A stretch of DNA of 27,642 nucleotides from DATIYF01 sp035517775 (GCA_035517775.1 DATIYF010000047.1:1-27642), one strand, 5' to 3'. Positions 1 to 7,433 are shown, numbered from the stretch's first letter. Translations and numbers: made by a program. Notes: generated from the sequence alone by a model not told the origin.

Positions 1-1
1 C

Positions 2-154
2 ATGGGAGACTGTTATGTTCAGCTCGACAACCTGCCCCAGGCCGAGGCCGCCCTGCATCGCGCCGCCGAGCTCTCGCACAAACCGCAGGTCAGGGAGCAA
101 TGGCAGGCCGTCCGCGCCCGCATGCAGGAGCTTGGCTTGCCCGTGCCGAAGTGA
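2..154 (+). CDS. C-terminal fragment of a TPR-repeat protein (5' end outside window)
   Basis: A reading frame open from the left edge ends in TGA at 152-154 and encodes the last 50 residues of a protein. Its first part (GDCYVQLDNLPQAEAALHRAAEL) follows the tetratricopeptide pattern: small residues, then an acidic/aromatic helix, then A-x-x-x-L/A-x-x-A. The true start lies outside the window; the methionine at position 2 is probably internal. TPR units mediate protein-protein contact, but the function of this protein cannot be read from so short a tail. Confidence 0.6.
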   Translation: MGDCYVQLDNLPQAEAALHRAAELSHKPQVREQWQAVRARMQELGLPVPK

Positions 155-330
155 CCTCTTGAGAGTGCTGAGCCGGAAGGGCGTACCCTGGGTTGCTCCG
201 GCTGACGGGCGCAGGTCGCAAAACAGACAAACCGCTCCCGCGAAGGGTCAAATCGCAGCATCGCGGCTTGACTCTCGGGTGTCTGCGGCAGTTTCTCGGC
301 GGCAAGACCTTAGGTCGGCGGGCAAGCCCT
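155..330. other. Non-coding spacer between converging genes
   Basis: This 176-bp stretch lies between the end of the TPR fragment and the end of the oppositely transcribed membrane protein gene. A 6-bp inverted repeat (AGCCGG at 171-176, CCGGCT at 198-203) could form a hairpin with a 21-nt loop, but no T-tract follows it. I see no convincing gene here; short frames that cross it look like GC-rich shadows. Confidence 0.4.
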
Positions 331-789
331 TCAGCGGGCGGAGGCGGCTCTGGCTTTGGTGGTCCGCGCGATCAGATCATCGGCGATTTTATTGTGAGGA
401 ACGGCGCTGAGATACATCTGCGGCGGCGGGGCGAACGATATCTGCGTTCCGAACTTCCCGGGAGAAGCCAGGGTCAGGGTAATCCGCGGTGGCTTCGGGT
501 TGAAGTTAACGTTGGCGATGTTCGAGAGCAGCACGGTGTCTTCCTCGCCGTTTTTCCGCACCAGCAGATATTCGCCGCAGTCCTCCACTTCATCCACCAG
601 GTCGCGCAAGTTGGCCCTGGCGAAGTACCAGCCAAGGATCGCCATCACGCAAGGGATGACCACCATCGGCCGGTTTTTTTCCCAGGCGCCGTTTACCAGC
701 AAGAAAGAAACAAAGACCGCGCAGAAGCCGACGAAGATGAAGGGAAAGACCCTCAAGGAAAAGGTGTAGGGGGTTGAGATCCGCTTCAT
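331..789 (-). CDS. Small two-helix membrane protein with a cytoplasmic beta-rich tail
   Basis: The 152-residue product begins with a short basic stretch, followed by two hydrophobic segments at about residues 9-35 and 40-58. A soluble remainder (about 60-152) contains alternating strands such as YLLVRKNGEEDTVLLSNIANVNF and RITLTL. Two helices followed by a small beta domain resemble bacterial PH-like membrane proteins, but no family motif is decisive. The ATG at 787-789 is preceded on the minus strand by a purine-rich AGAGGCAAGG, a plausible ribosome site. It converges on the TPR fragment and stands alone. Function unknown; that it is a real gene is well supported by its membrane topology and codon-like composition. 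Confidence 0.65.
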   Translation of the reverse strand: MKRISTPYTFSLRVFPFIFVGFCAVFVSFLLVNGAWEKNRPMVVIPCVMAILGWYFARANLRDLVDEVEDCGEYLLVRKNGEEDTVLLSNIANVNFNPKPPRITLTLASPGKFGTQISFAPPPQMYLSAVPHNKIADDLIARTTKARAASAR

Positions 790-1144
790 GGCCTTGCCTC
801 TGGACTAACTATGTTCGAAAGGAGTCGGGCGCGAACGGAAATTCAGGAGATCGTTGTGACGGAAGTAACGGGGGCCGGTGACAGGCTCATTGTGGGGCAA
901 AGCCGCCTCGCGTGCCCCTCCCTGAGCGCAGTCGAAGGGGCTGTTCTGCGGAGGGAAGCTCTGCCGTTGCACCGGTCTCGACCGGAGTGTCATCTGGAGG
1001 AAAGTATTTCTTCGTTTGCGATAGAACGGCGATGAAGGGCCTACGGCAAGATGGATGACCGGCCTGGGCGGTTCGAGCCGGGCGGCATGGCACGTACGAG
1101 CGGTTTCAGGAAAAAGTGCGTGGGCCCTTCGGATCACAAAGGCG
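790..1144. other. Gene-free region with a dispersed-repeat-like hairpin
   Basis: These 355 bp separate the membrane protein gene from the end of the acyl-CoA dehydrogenase gene, both on the minus strand. Frames of 70-110 codons exist on both strands, but their products are rich in Arg, Pro and Ser and have no ribosome sites, so I do not call them genes. The only structured element I see is the short inverted repeat at 915-940, listed separately. The rest shows no promoter or terminator I would defend. Confidence 0.5.
915..940. repeat. Short hairpin-forming element of the GAGCGCAGTCGAAGG type
   Basis: CCCCT at 915-919 and AGGGG at 936-940 are complementary and flank the core CCTGAGCGCAGTCGA. 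Read on the minus strand this is the CCCTTCGACTGCGCTCAGG motif, which I recall as a frequent intergenic element in soil bacterial genomes. Only one copy is visible here, so its repeat status rests on recall and not on this window. Confidence 0.4.
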
Positions 1145-2326
1145 TTAGAACGCCTGCACTCCCGTCACGCTTTCGCCGATGATCAGGGTATGAATGTCAT
1201 GTGTGCCCTCGTAGGTCTTGACGGATTCTAAGTTCATCATGTGGCGCATGATGGGATAGTCGTCGGCCACGCCGTTCGCGCCCAGGATGTCGCGGGAGAG
1301 ACGGGCGCACTCCAGGGCCATCCAGACATTGTTACGCTTGGCCATCGAAATATGCTGCGGTCCAGCCTTGCGCGCGTCTTTTAGCCGGCCGACCTGCAGC
1401 ACCAGGAGTTGTCCTTTGGTGATCTCGTTAATCATCCACGCGAGCTTTTCCTGCACCAGCTGATGAGAGGCAATGGGCTGATCGCGGAATTGCTTGCGCA
1501 AGAGAGAGTATTGCAGAGCGCAGTCGTAGCAGGCCATGGCCGCGCCGACGCCTCCCCAGGCGATGCCATAGCGGGCCTGGTTCAAGCACATCAGCGGTGA
1601 TTTCAATCCCCCCGAACCGGGCAGCAGATTGCACTCCGGCACGCGCACATCCTGGAGTGACAAGCCTGAGGTCACCGAGGCCCGCAGCGACCACTTGCCG
1701 TGAATGTCTTCGGCCTTGAAGCCGGGGCGGTCAGTTTCGATCAAAAAGCCGCGGATTCGGTCGTCTTCCTCCTCCACCTTGGCCCAGACTACGGCGACAT
1801 GGGCGATGGAGCCGGAGGTGATCCACATTTTTTCGCCGTTGAGCACGTATTCTTTGCCCGATTTGCGAGCCCGGGTACGCATGCCGCCGGGATTGGAGCC
1901 GAAATCCGGCTCGGTGAGGCCAAAGCAGCCGAGCTTTTCGCCCTTCTGCATCGCGGGCAACCATTGCTGTTTCTGCTCTTCGCTGCCAAAGGTATAAATC
2001 GGGTACATCACCAGCGCCGACTGCACGCTGACGAAGCTGCGCACCCCGGAATCGCCGCGCTCCAGCTCCTGCATGACCAGGCCGTACTCGACGTTCGACA
2101 TTTCAGCGCAGCCGTAGCCTTTGAGCGAGGCGCCGTAGAAACCGAGTTCGCCCATGGGCTTGACCAGCTCTTTGGGGAAGCGGCCGGCGCGGTTGCACTC
2201 TTCAATGATGGGAATGAGGTTGTCTTCGATGAAGTCGCGGGCGGTCTTGCGCACCAGCAGCTCGTCTTCGCTGAGCAGGGAATCGAGCTCGAGGAAATCC
2301 ACTCCGCGGAATTTGATGGCAGGCAT
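1145..2326 (-). CDS. Acyl-CoA dehydrogenase, glutaryl-CoA dehydrogenase type
   Basis: This 393-residue FAD enzyme is expected to oxidise an acyl-CoA and pass electrons to ETF; the closest recognisable type is glutaryl-CoA dehydrogenase of lysine/tryptophan breakdown, which forms crotonyl-CoA. The order of motifs matches human GCDH: SGVRSFVSVQS with Arg96 at the position of the substrate-binding arginine, GCFGLTEPDFGSNPGGM (134-149), KMWITSG, a WSLRAS segment, CLNQARYGIAWG (247-258), and TYEGTHDIH with catalytic Glu373. The length is normal for the family and the protein ends in the usual TGVQAF. The start ATG has only a weak AAGAGA upstream. No CoA-transferase or electron-transfer partner lies beside it, so the exact acyl substrate remains inference. 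Confidence 0.88.
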   Translation of the reverse strand: MPAIKFRGVDFLELDSLLSEDELLVRKTARDFIEDNLIPIIEECNRAGRFPKELVKPMGELGFYGASLKGYGCAEMSNVEYGLVMQELERGDSGVRSFVSVQSALVMYPIYTFGSEEQKQQWLPAMQKGEKLGCFGLTEPDFGSNPGGMRTRARKSGKEYVLNGEKMWITSGSIAHVAVVWAKVEEEDDRIRGFLIETDRPGFKAEDIHGKWSLRASVTSGLSLQDVRVPECNLLPGSGGLKSPLMCLNQARYGIAWGGVGAAMACYDCALQYSLLRKQFRDQPIASHQLVQEKLAWMINEITKGQLLVLQVGRLKDARKAGPQHISMAKRNNVWMALECARLSRDILGANGVADDYPIMRHMMNLESVKTYEGTHDIHTLIIGESVTGVQAF

Positions 2327-2439
2327 GGACGGGTCTCTTTTCTGCGCGAATGCGCTTCGGCGCGAATAAATGGAGAAGAGGAAACTCTAAACGTTAGCAG
2401 AGGGTAAACAGGCGGTCAAACCATGGCTTAATCGAACGA

Positions 2440-2530
2440 CAAAGGGCACGAAGGAAGGCGGTTCACCCTTCGCAGTGCTACGGCGGAGCCGAACCCTGCG
2501 GAAGGCAGCAAACCCCAAAGGGCATGAAGG
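2440..2530. repeat. Imperfect direct repeat, two copies
   Basis: CAAAGGGCACGAAGG (2440-2454) recurs as CAAAGGGCATGAAGG (2516-2530) with a single mismatch. Both copies are followed by GGAAGGCGG-like sequence. The pair looks like the remnant of a duplicated or dispersed intergenic element. No coding function is apparent. Confidence 0.4.
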
Positions 2531-2599
2531 TACAGGAAGGAAGGCGGGTTGCCCTTGGGAGCAGCCTTCCCTTGGTTTCGCAAAAAATCAAAAATCCTC

Positions 2600-2628
2600 T
2601 TGCATCTGTGCTAGTGTTATAGTTAACT
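2600..2628 (+). promoter_or_regulatory. Candidate sigma-70-like promoter of the YtrA-type operon
   Basis: TTGCAT at 2600-2605 is followed after 17 bp by TTAACT at 2623-2628. The -10 hexamer lies inside the perfect palindrome at 2614-2635, so a bound repressor would block it. The -10 match is only partial (3 of 6), so the hexamer choice is tentative. Confidence 0.3.
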
Positions 2629-2635
2629 ATAACAC
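2614..2635. promoter_or_regulatory. Perfect 22-bp palindrome, likely operator of the GntR/YtrA-type regulator
   Basis: The half-site GTGTTATAGTT is followed directly by its exact reverse complement AACTATAACAC, an 11+11 bp palindrome with no mismatch. It sits 70 bp before the first gene of an operon whose second gene encodes a GntR-family regulator. GntR operators are typically GT/AC-ended palindromes, and YtrA-type regulators usually control their own operon. The assignment of this site to that regulator is inference from proximity and symmetry. Confidence 0.7.
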
Positions 2636-2705
2636 ATGAAAAAGCGCCTGAGATTTGTGGGCGCCGCCCGCGAGCCCGAACCCGAAAATACAAGGAGAAT
2701 GAAAA

Positions 2706-3284
2706 ATGAAAACTTTTCACCGCGTGCTAATGCCCCTGGCGGTTGCGCTGCTTTCCACCCTGGCTTTGGCCCAGTCTGAGGCGCCAAAGCCGGCTGACAA
2801 ACCGGCGCTCTCAGAGGCGCAAGAATCGTTCAACGAGTTAAAGACCCTGGCAGGCGCATGGCAGGGCCCGGTGGTGACTGATCCTCCCATGCCCAGCCAG
2901 ATGTATGCGAAGCCATTGCGCATAACGCTGCGGGTGACTTCGAGGGGCAACGCGATTGTGCATGAGATGAAAGAAGCTGGCACGCCGGACGATCCCACGC
3001 GCTACGACGACCCGATCACCATGCTGTACCTCGACAGCGGCCGCCTCATGTTGACGCACTATTGCGATGCCGGCAACCGCCCGCGCATGGTAGGCAAGAT
3101 ATCGCCGGACGGAAAAAAAGTAGAATTCGACTTCCTGGACGTGGCCGGCAGCACGCGCTTCGGGCACATGGACCACGCAGTATTTACTTTTGTCGACGCC
3201 AACCATCACATCGAGGACTGGACTTACCTGATGCCCGGGGACAAACCGATGCACGCGCATTTCGACTTGCAGCGGGTGCAATAA
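2706..3284 (+). CDS. Secreted protein of unknown function, first gene of the YtrA-type operon
   Basis: The 192-residue product starts with a clear Sec signal peptide: basic MKTFHR, a hydrophobic core VLMPLAVALLSTLALA, then an AQS cleavage-like site near residue 22. The mature part begins at about residue 40 with LAGAWQGP and continues with alternating strands (LRITLRVTSRGNAIVHEM, ITMLYLDSGRLMLTHYCDAGNRPRM, KVEFDFLDVAGS, HAVFTFVDANHHIEDWTYL). This suggests a small lipocalin-like beta barrel resembling uncharacterised bacterial proteins with a LAGxWxG opening. AGGAG at 2693-2697 is well placed for the ATG at 2706. It leads an operon with a GntR repressor and an ABC exporter, so it may act in the periplasm together with that system. 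Function not known. Confidence 0.7.
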   Translation: MKTFHRVLMPLAVALLSTLALAQSEAPKPADKPALSEAQESFNELKTLAGAWQGPVVTDPPMPSQMYAKPLRITLRVTSRGNAIVHEMKEAGTPDDPTRYDDPITMLYLDSGRLMLTHYCDAGNRPRMVGKISPDGKKVEFDFLDVAGSTRFGHMDHAVFTFVDANHHIEDWTYLMPGDKPMHAHFDLQRVQ

Positions 3285-3311
3285 CTTTCCGGGGAGGATC
3301 TGGGCGAGCGA

Positions 3312-3704
3312 ATGGACCTTGAGTGGAATGACAGTCAGCCGATCTACCGCCAGCTCCGCGACCGCGTCATCGCCATGATTCTCGAAGGCGCGCTCAAGGA
3401 AGGCGATCCGCTGCCATCGGTGCGCACGGTGGCGGCGGAGTACCGGGTAAATCCGCTCACCGTCCTGAAAGGCTACCAGCAACTGGTAGAGGAAGAACTG
3501 GTCGAGAAACGCCGCGGCTTGGGGCTGTTCATCAAGACTGATGCCCGCAAGCTGCTGCTGCGCGGCGAAAGGCAGAAGTTCTTGGCCGAAGACTGGCCCC
3601 GCATTCGCGCCACCATTCAGCGGCTGGGGCTGAGCGCCGAGGAGTTGCTGGATGGCGGGACCGGCCGTCCTGAGAAACCCAAAACCAAAGACGAGGAGCG
3701 CTGA
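3312..3704 (+). CDS. GntR-family transcriptional regulator, YtrA subfamily
   Basis: This 130-residue protein is nearly all winged-helix domain: QPIYRQLRDRVIAMILEGALKEGDPLPSVRTVAAEYRVNPLTVLKGYQQLVEEELVEKRRGLGLFI spans about residues 9-74, with the GntR hallmarks SVRTVAAEYRVNPLTVLKGYQQL. The C-terminal part (75-130) is short and helical and lacks a large ligand domain, as is typical of the YtrA subfamily. GGGGAGG lies 14 nt before the ATG, rather far. The gene ends 4 bp before the likely start of the ABC ATPase gene, the usual YtrA arrangement. Probable role: repressor of its own operon through the 2614-2635 palindrome (inference). Confidence 0.88.
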   Translation: MDLEWNDSQPIYRQLRDRVIAMILEGALKEGDPLPSVRTVAAEYRVNPLTVLKGYQQLVEEELVEKRRGLGLFIKTDARKLLLRGERQKFLAEDWPRIRATIQRLGLSAEELLDGGTGRPEKPKTKDEER

Positions 3705-3708
3705 GGCG

Positions 3709-4584
3709 ATGACATGCATAGAAGCCCAGGGTCTGCGCAAGACGTTCGGCACGACGGTGGCCCTTGAGGGCATCCATCTGCGGGTAGAAGAGGGCCGCAT
3801 TGTGGGCCTGATCGGGCCTAACGGGGCAGGGAAGACAACCGCGCTCAATGCGATTCTCGGCCTCACCTCCTACCAGGGAGAATTGAAGGTGCTGGGGCGC
3901 GACCCCTGGAGGGCGCGCGATCAGCTCATGCGCGACGTCTGCTTTATCGCCGACGTGGCCGTGCTGCCGCGCTGGATGCGGGTGTGGCAGGCGCTCGACT
4001 ATCTGGCTGGAGTTCATCCCCGGTTCGACCGGGCCAAGGCCGAAGGCTTTCTGGCCAGGACGGAAATCCGCAAAACTCACAAAGTGCGCGAGTTATCGAA
4101 GGGCATGGTGACCCAGCTGCATCTCGCGCTGGTGATGGCCATAGACGCGCGCCTGCTGGTGCTGGATGAGCCGACCCTTGGCCTGGACATTCTGTACCGC
4201 AAGCAGTTTTACGACTCTTTGCTCAACGACTACTTCGACCGCAGCCGCACGATTCTGGTGACCACTCATCAGGTGGAGGAAGTGGAGCATGTGCTGACTG
4301 ATCTCATGTTCATCCGCAGGGGGCGGATCGTGCTCGACTGCAGTATGGAAGAAGTGGAGCAGCGCTATGTGGAGGTGATGGTGCGCCCTGAGCAGCTGGC
4401 GGCGGCGCTGGCGCTCAAGCCGATCCACCAACGGCAGGTGCTGGGCGGGAGCATATTGCTGTTTGATCAGGTGGACCGGCAGCAACTGGCGCCGCTGGGT
4501 GAGGTGCGCACGCCCGGCATCGCGGATTTGTTCGTGGCCGTGATGACTCGTGAGGCTGGGCAAGCGCAGGGAGCATGCCGATGA
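3709..4584 (+). CDS. ABC transporter ATP-binding protein (YtrB-like)
   Basis: The 291-residue ATPase has a Walker A GPNGAGKT (36-43), a signature loop LSKGM (129-133), a Walker B LLVLDEP (149-155) and a switch histidine in TTHQVEEVEH (His187). The signature is LSKGM, not LSGGQ, and the usual Q-loop glutamine is not obvious: the region reads CFIADVAVLPRWM. Both are seen in YtrB-like exporters. The frame is open further upstream, but ATG 3709 is preferred because it follows the regulator's stop by 4 bp and has GGAG about 12 nt upstream. The last four bases overlap the permease start (ATGA). It powers the adjacent membrane subunit; the substrate is unknown. Confidence 0.88.
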   Translation: MTCIEAQGLRKTFGTTVALEGIHLRVEEGRIVGLIGPNGAGKTTALNAILGLTSYQGELKVLGRDPWRARDQLMRDVCFIADVAVLPRWMRVWQALDYLAGVHPRFDRAKAEGFLARTEIRKTHKVRELSKGMVTQLHLALVMAIDARLLVLDEPTLGLDILYRKQFYDSLLNDYFDRSRTILVTTHQVEEVEHVLTDLMFIRRGRIVLDCSMEEVEQRYVEVMVRPEQLAAALALKPIHQRQVLGGSILLFDQVDRQQLAPLGEVRTPGIADLFVAVMTREAGQAQGACR

Positions 4585-5498
4585 ATACGCAACTGAACGC
4601 GGTAACAGAATCTCAGATAGGCCCAGAGGCGGGAACCATGGCGGCAATCCCCGGGTGGCGGCGCATCTACTGGTCGGTGCGGCGCGAGCTCTGGGAGTAC
4701 CGCTCGATCTATCTCGCGCCGCTGGCGGTCGCAGGCGTGGCAGTGACCGCCTTTTCGATCAGCGTGATTCTGGGCATCTGGGAGCCGCCGCTGCGCCTGA
4801 ACCCCGAGCGGCCTGTGGCGCCCTTTGATTCCGCGGCTGCCCTGCTGATGGCGACCTGCATTCTGGTGAGCGTGTTCTATTGCCTGGACGCGCTGCACGG
4901 GGAGCGGCGGGACCGCAGCATCCTGTTCTGGAAGTCGCTGCCGGTCTCCGATCTCAACGTGGTGCTCGCCAAGGCCAGCATTCCTTTGGTGATTCTGCCG
5001 CTGATTACCTTTGCTGTGACGGTCGCCATGCAATGGCTGATGCTTCTGGTGGGCAGCGCCGCGGTGGCGGTGCGTGGCATGAGCGTTTCCACCCTGTGGG
5101 CGCAGTTGGATCCGCTGCGCATGTGGGGACTGCTGCTCTACCATCTTTTGACCGCTCATGCCCTCTGGCCCGCTCCGGTTTATTGCTGGCTGCTGCTGGT
5201 TTCGGGCTGGGCGCGGCGCACGGCGTTTCTGTGGGCGGCCTTGCCGGTGCTGGCGGTTGCCGGCGTGGAGGGGATTCTGTTTCACAGCTCGCACTTCATC
5301 CGGGTGGTGTTGTCGCACCTGGTGGGCCTGGCGCAAACCGCGGCCATGGCAGGCGGCCGCGCCTTTCCCACCGATGCCATGACGCGCATTACTCCGGGCA
5401 GATACCTGGCCACTCCGGGGCTTTGGATCGGGTTGATGCTGGCGGCGCTGTTCCTTGCCGCGGCGGTGCGGCTGCGGCGCTCCACGGGGCCGATCTAA
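4581..5498 (+). CDS. ABC-2-type permease subunit
   Basis: This 305-residue protein has an N-terminal soluble stretch followed by about six hydrophobic segments, among them IYLAPLAVAGVAVTAFSISVILGIW, AALLMATCILVSVFYCL, ASIPLVILPLITFAVTVAMQWLMLLVG and WIGLMLAALFLAAAVRL. A conserved-looking cytoplasmic motif, DALHGERRDRSILFWKSLPVSD, follows the second segment and is typical of ABC-2 exporters, where it contacts the ATPase. The start at 4581 is chosen over ATG 4575 because it forms a 4-bp ATGA overlap with the ATPase gene and has AGGGAG at an 8-nt distance. It is the membrane partner of the preceding ATPase. The cargo cannot be inferred. Confidence 0.82.
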   Translation: MNTQLNAVTESQIGPEAGTMAAIPGWRRIYWSVRRELWEYRSIYLAPLAVAGVAVTAFSISVILGIWEPPLRLNPERPVAPFDSAAALLMATCILVSVFYCLDALHGERRDRSILFWKSLPVSDLNVVLAKASIPLVILPLITFAVTVAMQWLMLLVGSAAVAVRGMSVSTLWAQLDPLRMWGLLLYHLLTAHALWPAPVYCWLLLVSGWARRTAFLWAALPVLAVAGVEGILFHSSHFIRVVLSHLVGLAQTAAMAGGRAFPTDAMTRITPGRYLATPGLWIGLMLAALFLAAAVRLRRSTGPI

Positions 5499-5535
5499 GG
5501 CCGGCGCTCGTAACGCCATAGTTCAGGAAGGCGAA

Positions 5536-6276
5536 ATGACCCTTCGCACGGTAGAAAACTCGCCGCAACTTTACGCCCGAGTGGGCGGCGCGCTCTACCT
5601 GATGATCATTGTTCTCGGCCTTTTCGGCGAAGCCTTCGTGCGCGGCCGGCTGATTGTCCCGGGCGATGCCGCGGCCACAGCGGCCAACCTTCGCTCGTGT
5701 GAGTCATTGTGGCGCTTTCACATTGCCGCTGAGCTTGTGCTGCTGATCTGCGCGGTGGCCCTGCTGATGATTTTGTATTGGCTGCTGAGGCCGGTAAGCC
5801 GCGAGCTGGCGCAACTGGCGGTATTGTTCAATGTGGTTTCCATCAGCATTGAGGCTGCGAGCACGATGTACCTGGTTCAAGCCTTATTTCCACTGGGTGG
5901 CGCTGCATATCTGAAAGCATTCGCGCCCGAGCAGCTTTATGCCATGGTAAGCCTGTCGCTCAGATCGCATGGCTACGGCTTCGGCGTCAGCCTGATCTTC
6001 TTCGCCTGCTTCTGCCTGCTGATCGGCTATCTCATCTTCCACTCAGGATATCTTCCCCGGACAATTGGCGTTCTGATGCAGGTCGCCGGCGCGTGCTACC
6101 TGGCCAACAGCTTCGCGCTGATTCTCTCACCGAAGCTGGCGGATCGCCTCTTTCCGGCGATTCTGGTTCCCGCCTTTGTTGGCGAGTTGTCGCTTTGCCT
6201 GTGGCTTCTGGTCAAAGGCGTGGATATCAGGAAGTGGGAAGAGAAGCGGGAAGAAAAGATGAGCTTGGCAGGTTGA
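5536..6276 (+). CDS. DUF4386-like multi-pass membrane protein
   Basis: The 246-residue product has six or seven hydrophobic segments starting with YARVGGALYLMIIVLGLFGEAFV, a pattern I associate with the DUF4386 family (an early ARxxGxLYL(I/M)I motif, then FHIAAELVLLICAVALLMILYWLL and LFNVVSISIEAAS). The C-terminus is short and charged (WEEKREEKMSLAG). The ATG at 5536 has AGGAAGGCGAA just upstream; the frame extends further 5' but would overlap the permease gene. It lies 37 bp after the permease, so it is probably the last gene of the YtrA-type operon. DUF4386 proteins have no established activity that I know of. Confidence 0.75.
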   Translation: MTLRTVENSPQLYARVGGALYLMIIVLGLFGEAFVRGRLIVPGDAAATAANLRSCESLWRFHIAAELVLLICAVALLMILYWLLRPVSRELAQLAVLFNVVSISIEAASTMYLVQALFPLGGAAYLKAFAPEQLYAMVSLSLRSHGYGFGVSLIFFACFCLLIGYLIFHSGYLPRTIGVLMQVAGACYLANSFALILSPKLADRLFPAILVPAFVGELSLCLWLLVKGVDIRKWEEKREEKMSLAG

Positions 6277-6437
6277 GGCTTGGCTAACCGATTTGGCCAT
6301 GCGCGAGGAAAGGTAAGGAACAACGGCTCGCCGGAGGGGCCCCGTGTACTTTCGTTTACAACCTTTTTGCAAATTGTCGACGACCGAAACGCCGGGGTGC
6401 ATCTACAATGGCATCCAGTGTGGTAACTCGATAGGGG

Positions 6438-7337
6438 ATGGCTCAAGCCTTACACTCCGGCGCACGAGCAGGGAAGCAGCATCTTCAGCTGCGGCCGGCG
6501 AGCCTGAGCTTTGCGATTGCGACTTTTCTTTGCACTCTGGCTTTGCTTTCGCCGGCGAGCGGTGCCGCCGAGCCTCTGGCCTCGCCCCTGGATCTCGGCT
6601 TCCAGCAGCTCTACGATCTGAACTTCACTGCCGCCCACCAGATATTTACCACCTGGCAGGAGTCGCATCCCGATGATCCAAGGGGAGCGGCATGCGATGC
6701 TGCGGGGCTGCTATTCGCGGAACTGAACCGCCTGGGGGCGCTGGAAGCCCAGTTCTACGAGGACGACCACTCCTTCGAGACGCGCAAGAAGCTGACGCCC
6801 GATCCGGCCCTGCGTGACCGTTTGAATGCGGCGCTGGACCATGCTGAAGCCCTGGCGCGGGCTCGCCTGGCCAAAGACCCCAAAGACCGCGACGCCCTCT
6901 TTGCCATGACGTTGGCTTCGGGCCTGCGCGCCGACTACGCCGCCTTGGTGGAGAAACGCGGTCTGGCCTCGCTGCGTTACACCCGGCAAGCCACGCAGTG
7001 GTCGTCGCAGCTTCTGGCGGTGGACCCGAGTTGCTATGACGCTCATCTGGCCAGCGGCATCAGCCAGTATCTGGTAGGAAGTGTGGCCGCTCCGCTGCGC
7101 TGGGTCTTGCGCCTGGGCGGGGTCTCCGGCGACAAATCGCAAGGCATCGAGGAATTGAAGCTGACGGCCGCCCACGGCCACTACCTGGCCCCCTTCGCGC
7201 GCATCCTGCTCGCCATCGCCTATGTGCGGGAAAAGGACACTTCTGAGGCCCGCCAGGTGCTGGCTTCGCTGCGTTCCGAGTTTCCCGACAATCCGCTGTT
7301 TGCGCGCGAAATCGCCCGCCTCGACGCCGCCCGTTAG
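6438..7337 (+). CDS. Secreted TPR-like protein
   Basis: This 299-residue protein has a positively charged N-terminus and a hydrophobic core SFAIATFLCTLALLSPASGAA near residues 24-44, a signal peptide or membrane anchor with a long n-region. Helical repeat units follow: LGFQQLYDLNFTAAHQIFTTWQESHPDDPRG, then LDHAEALARARLAKDPKDRDALFAMTLASGLRADYA and a final PFARILLAIAYVREKDTSEARQVLASLRSEFPDNP. The last is a canonical TPR. The ATG lies almost on a GGGG run (TAGGGGATG), so the ribosome site is unconvincing and a different start is possible. A TACAAT at 6404-6409 may be its -10. It precedes the phosphate cluster without evident functional link. Confidence 0.68.
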   Translation: MAQALHSGARAGKQHLQLRPASLSFAIATFLCTLALLSPASGAAEPLASPLDLGFQQLYDLNFTAAHQIFTTWQESHPDDPRGAACDAAGLLFAELNRLGALEAQFYEDDHSFETRKKLTPDPALRDRLNAALDHAEALARARLAKDPKDRDALFAMTLASGLRADYAALVEKRGLASLRYTRQATQWSSQLLAVDPSCYDAHLASGISQYLVGSVAAPLRWVLRLGGVSGDKSQGIEELKLTAAHGHYLAPFARILLAIAYVREKDTSEARQVLASLRSEFPDNPLFAREIARLDAAR

Positions 7338-7343
7338 TCTTTT

Positions 7344-7368
7344 GCTTCCACGCAAATAGAAGCTTTTT
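7344..7368 (+). terminator. Weak intrinsic terminator candidate after the TPR gene
   Basis: GCTTC (7344-7348) pairs with GAAGC (7359-7363) around a 10-nt loop and is followed at once by five T residues. The stem is only 5 bp, so this is a weak call. Confidence 0.3.
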
Positions 7369-7433
7369 GCGAGGCGCCAGGATTTCTCGCCGGCGCGCTT
7401 TCGCCGAGGCTGATTTACTCAAAATTCACCGTT

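Larger units (their letters stand above)
2327..2705. promoter_or_regulatory. Divergent intergenic region with degenerate repeats and an operon promoter
   Basis: This 379-bp spacer separates the minus-strand dehydrogenase gene from the plus-strand YtrA-type operon. The left part carries an imperfect direct repeat, CAAAGGGCACGAAGG at 2440-2454 and the same 15-mer with one C-to-T change at 2516-2530; each copy runs into GGAAGGCGG-like sequence. The right part carries the candidate promoter and palindrome listed separately. No gene is supported. Confidence 0.5.

Noticed and set aside
171..203. Inverted repeat AGCCGG/CCGGCT as terminator of the TPR gene
   Set aside because: The 21-nt loop and the lack of a T-tract make termination doubtful; kept only as a remark on the spacer.
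193..777. Long plus-strand frame of 194 codons opposite the small membrane protein gene
   Set aside because: Lies antisense to a minus-strand gene with clear membrane helices; its product has no recognisable domain and no ribosome site.
805..1137. Minus-strand frame of 110 codons in the gene-free region
   Set aside because: It crosses the dispersed-repeat-like hairpin (its product contains the FDCAQGG read-through of that repeat) and shows no domain or ribosome site.
2838..3866. Minus-strand frame of 342 codons across the YtrA-type operon start
   Set aside because: It is a shadow of three plus-strand genes with strong motifs; its composition is typical of GC-rich antisense frames.
4467..5519. 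Minus-strand frame of 350 codons opposite the permease gene
   Set aside because: The product is Gln/His/Arg-rich without hydrophobic or domain structure; the plus strand encodes a clear ABC-2 permease.
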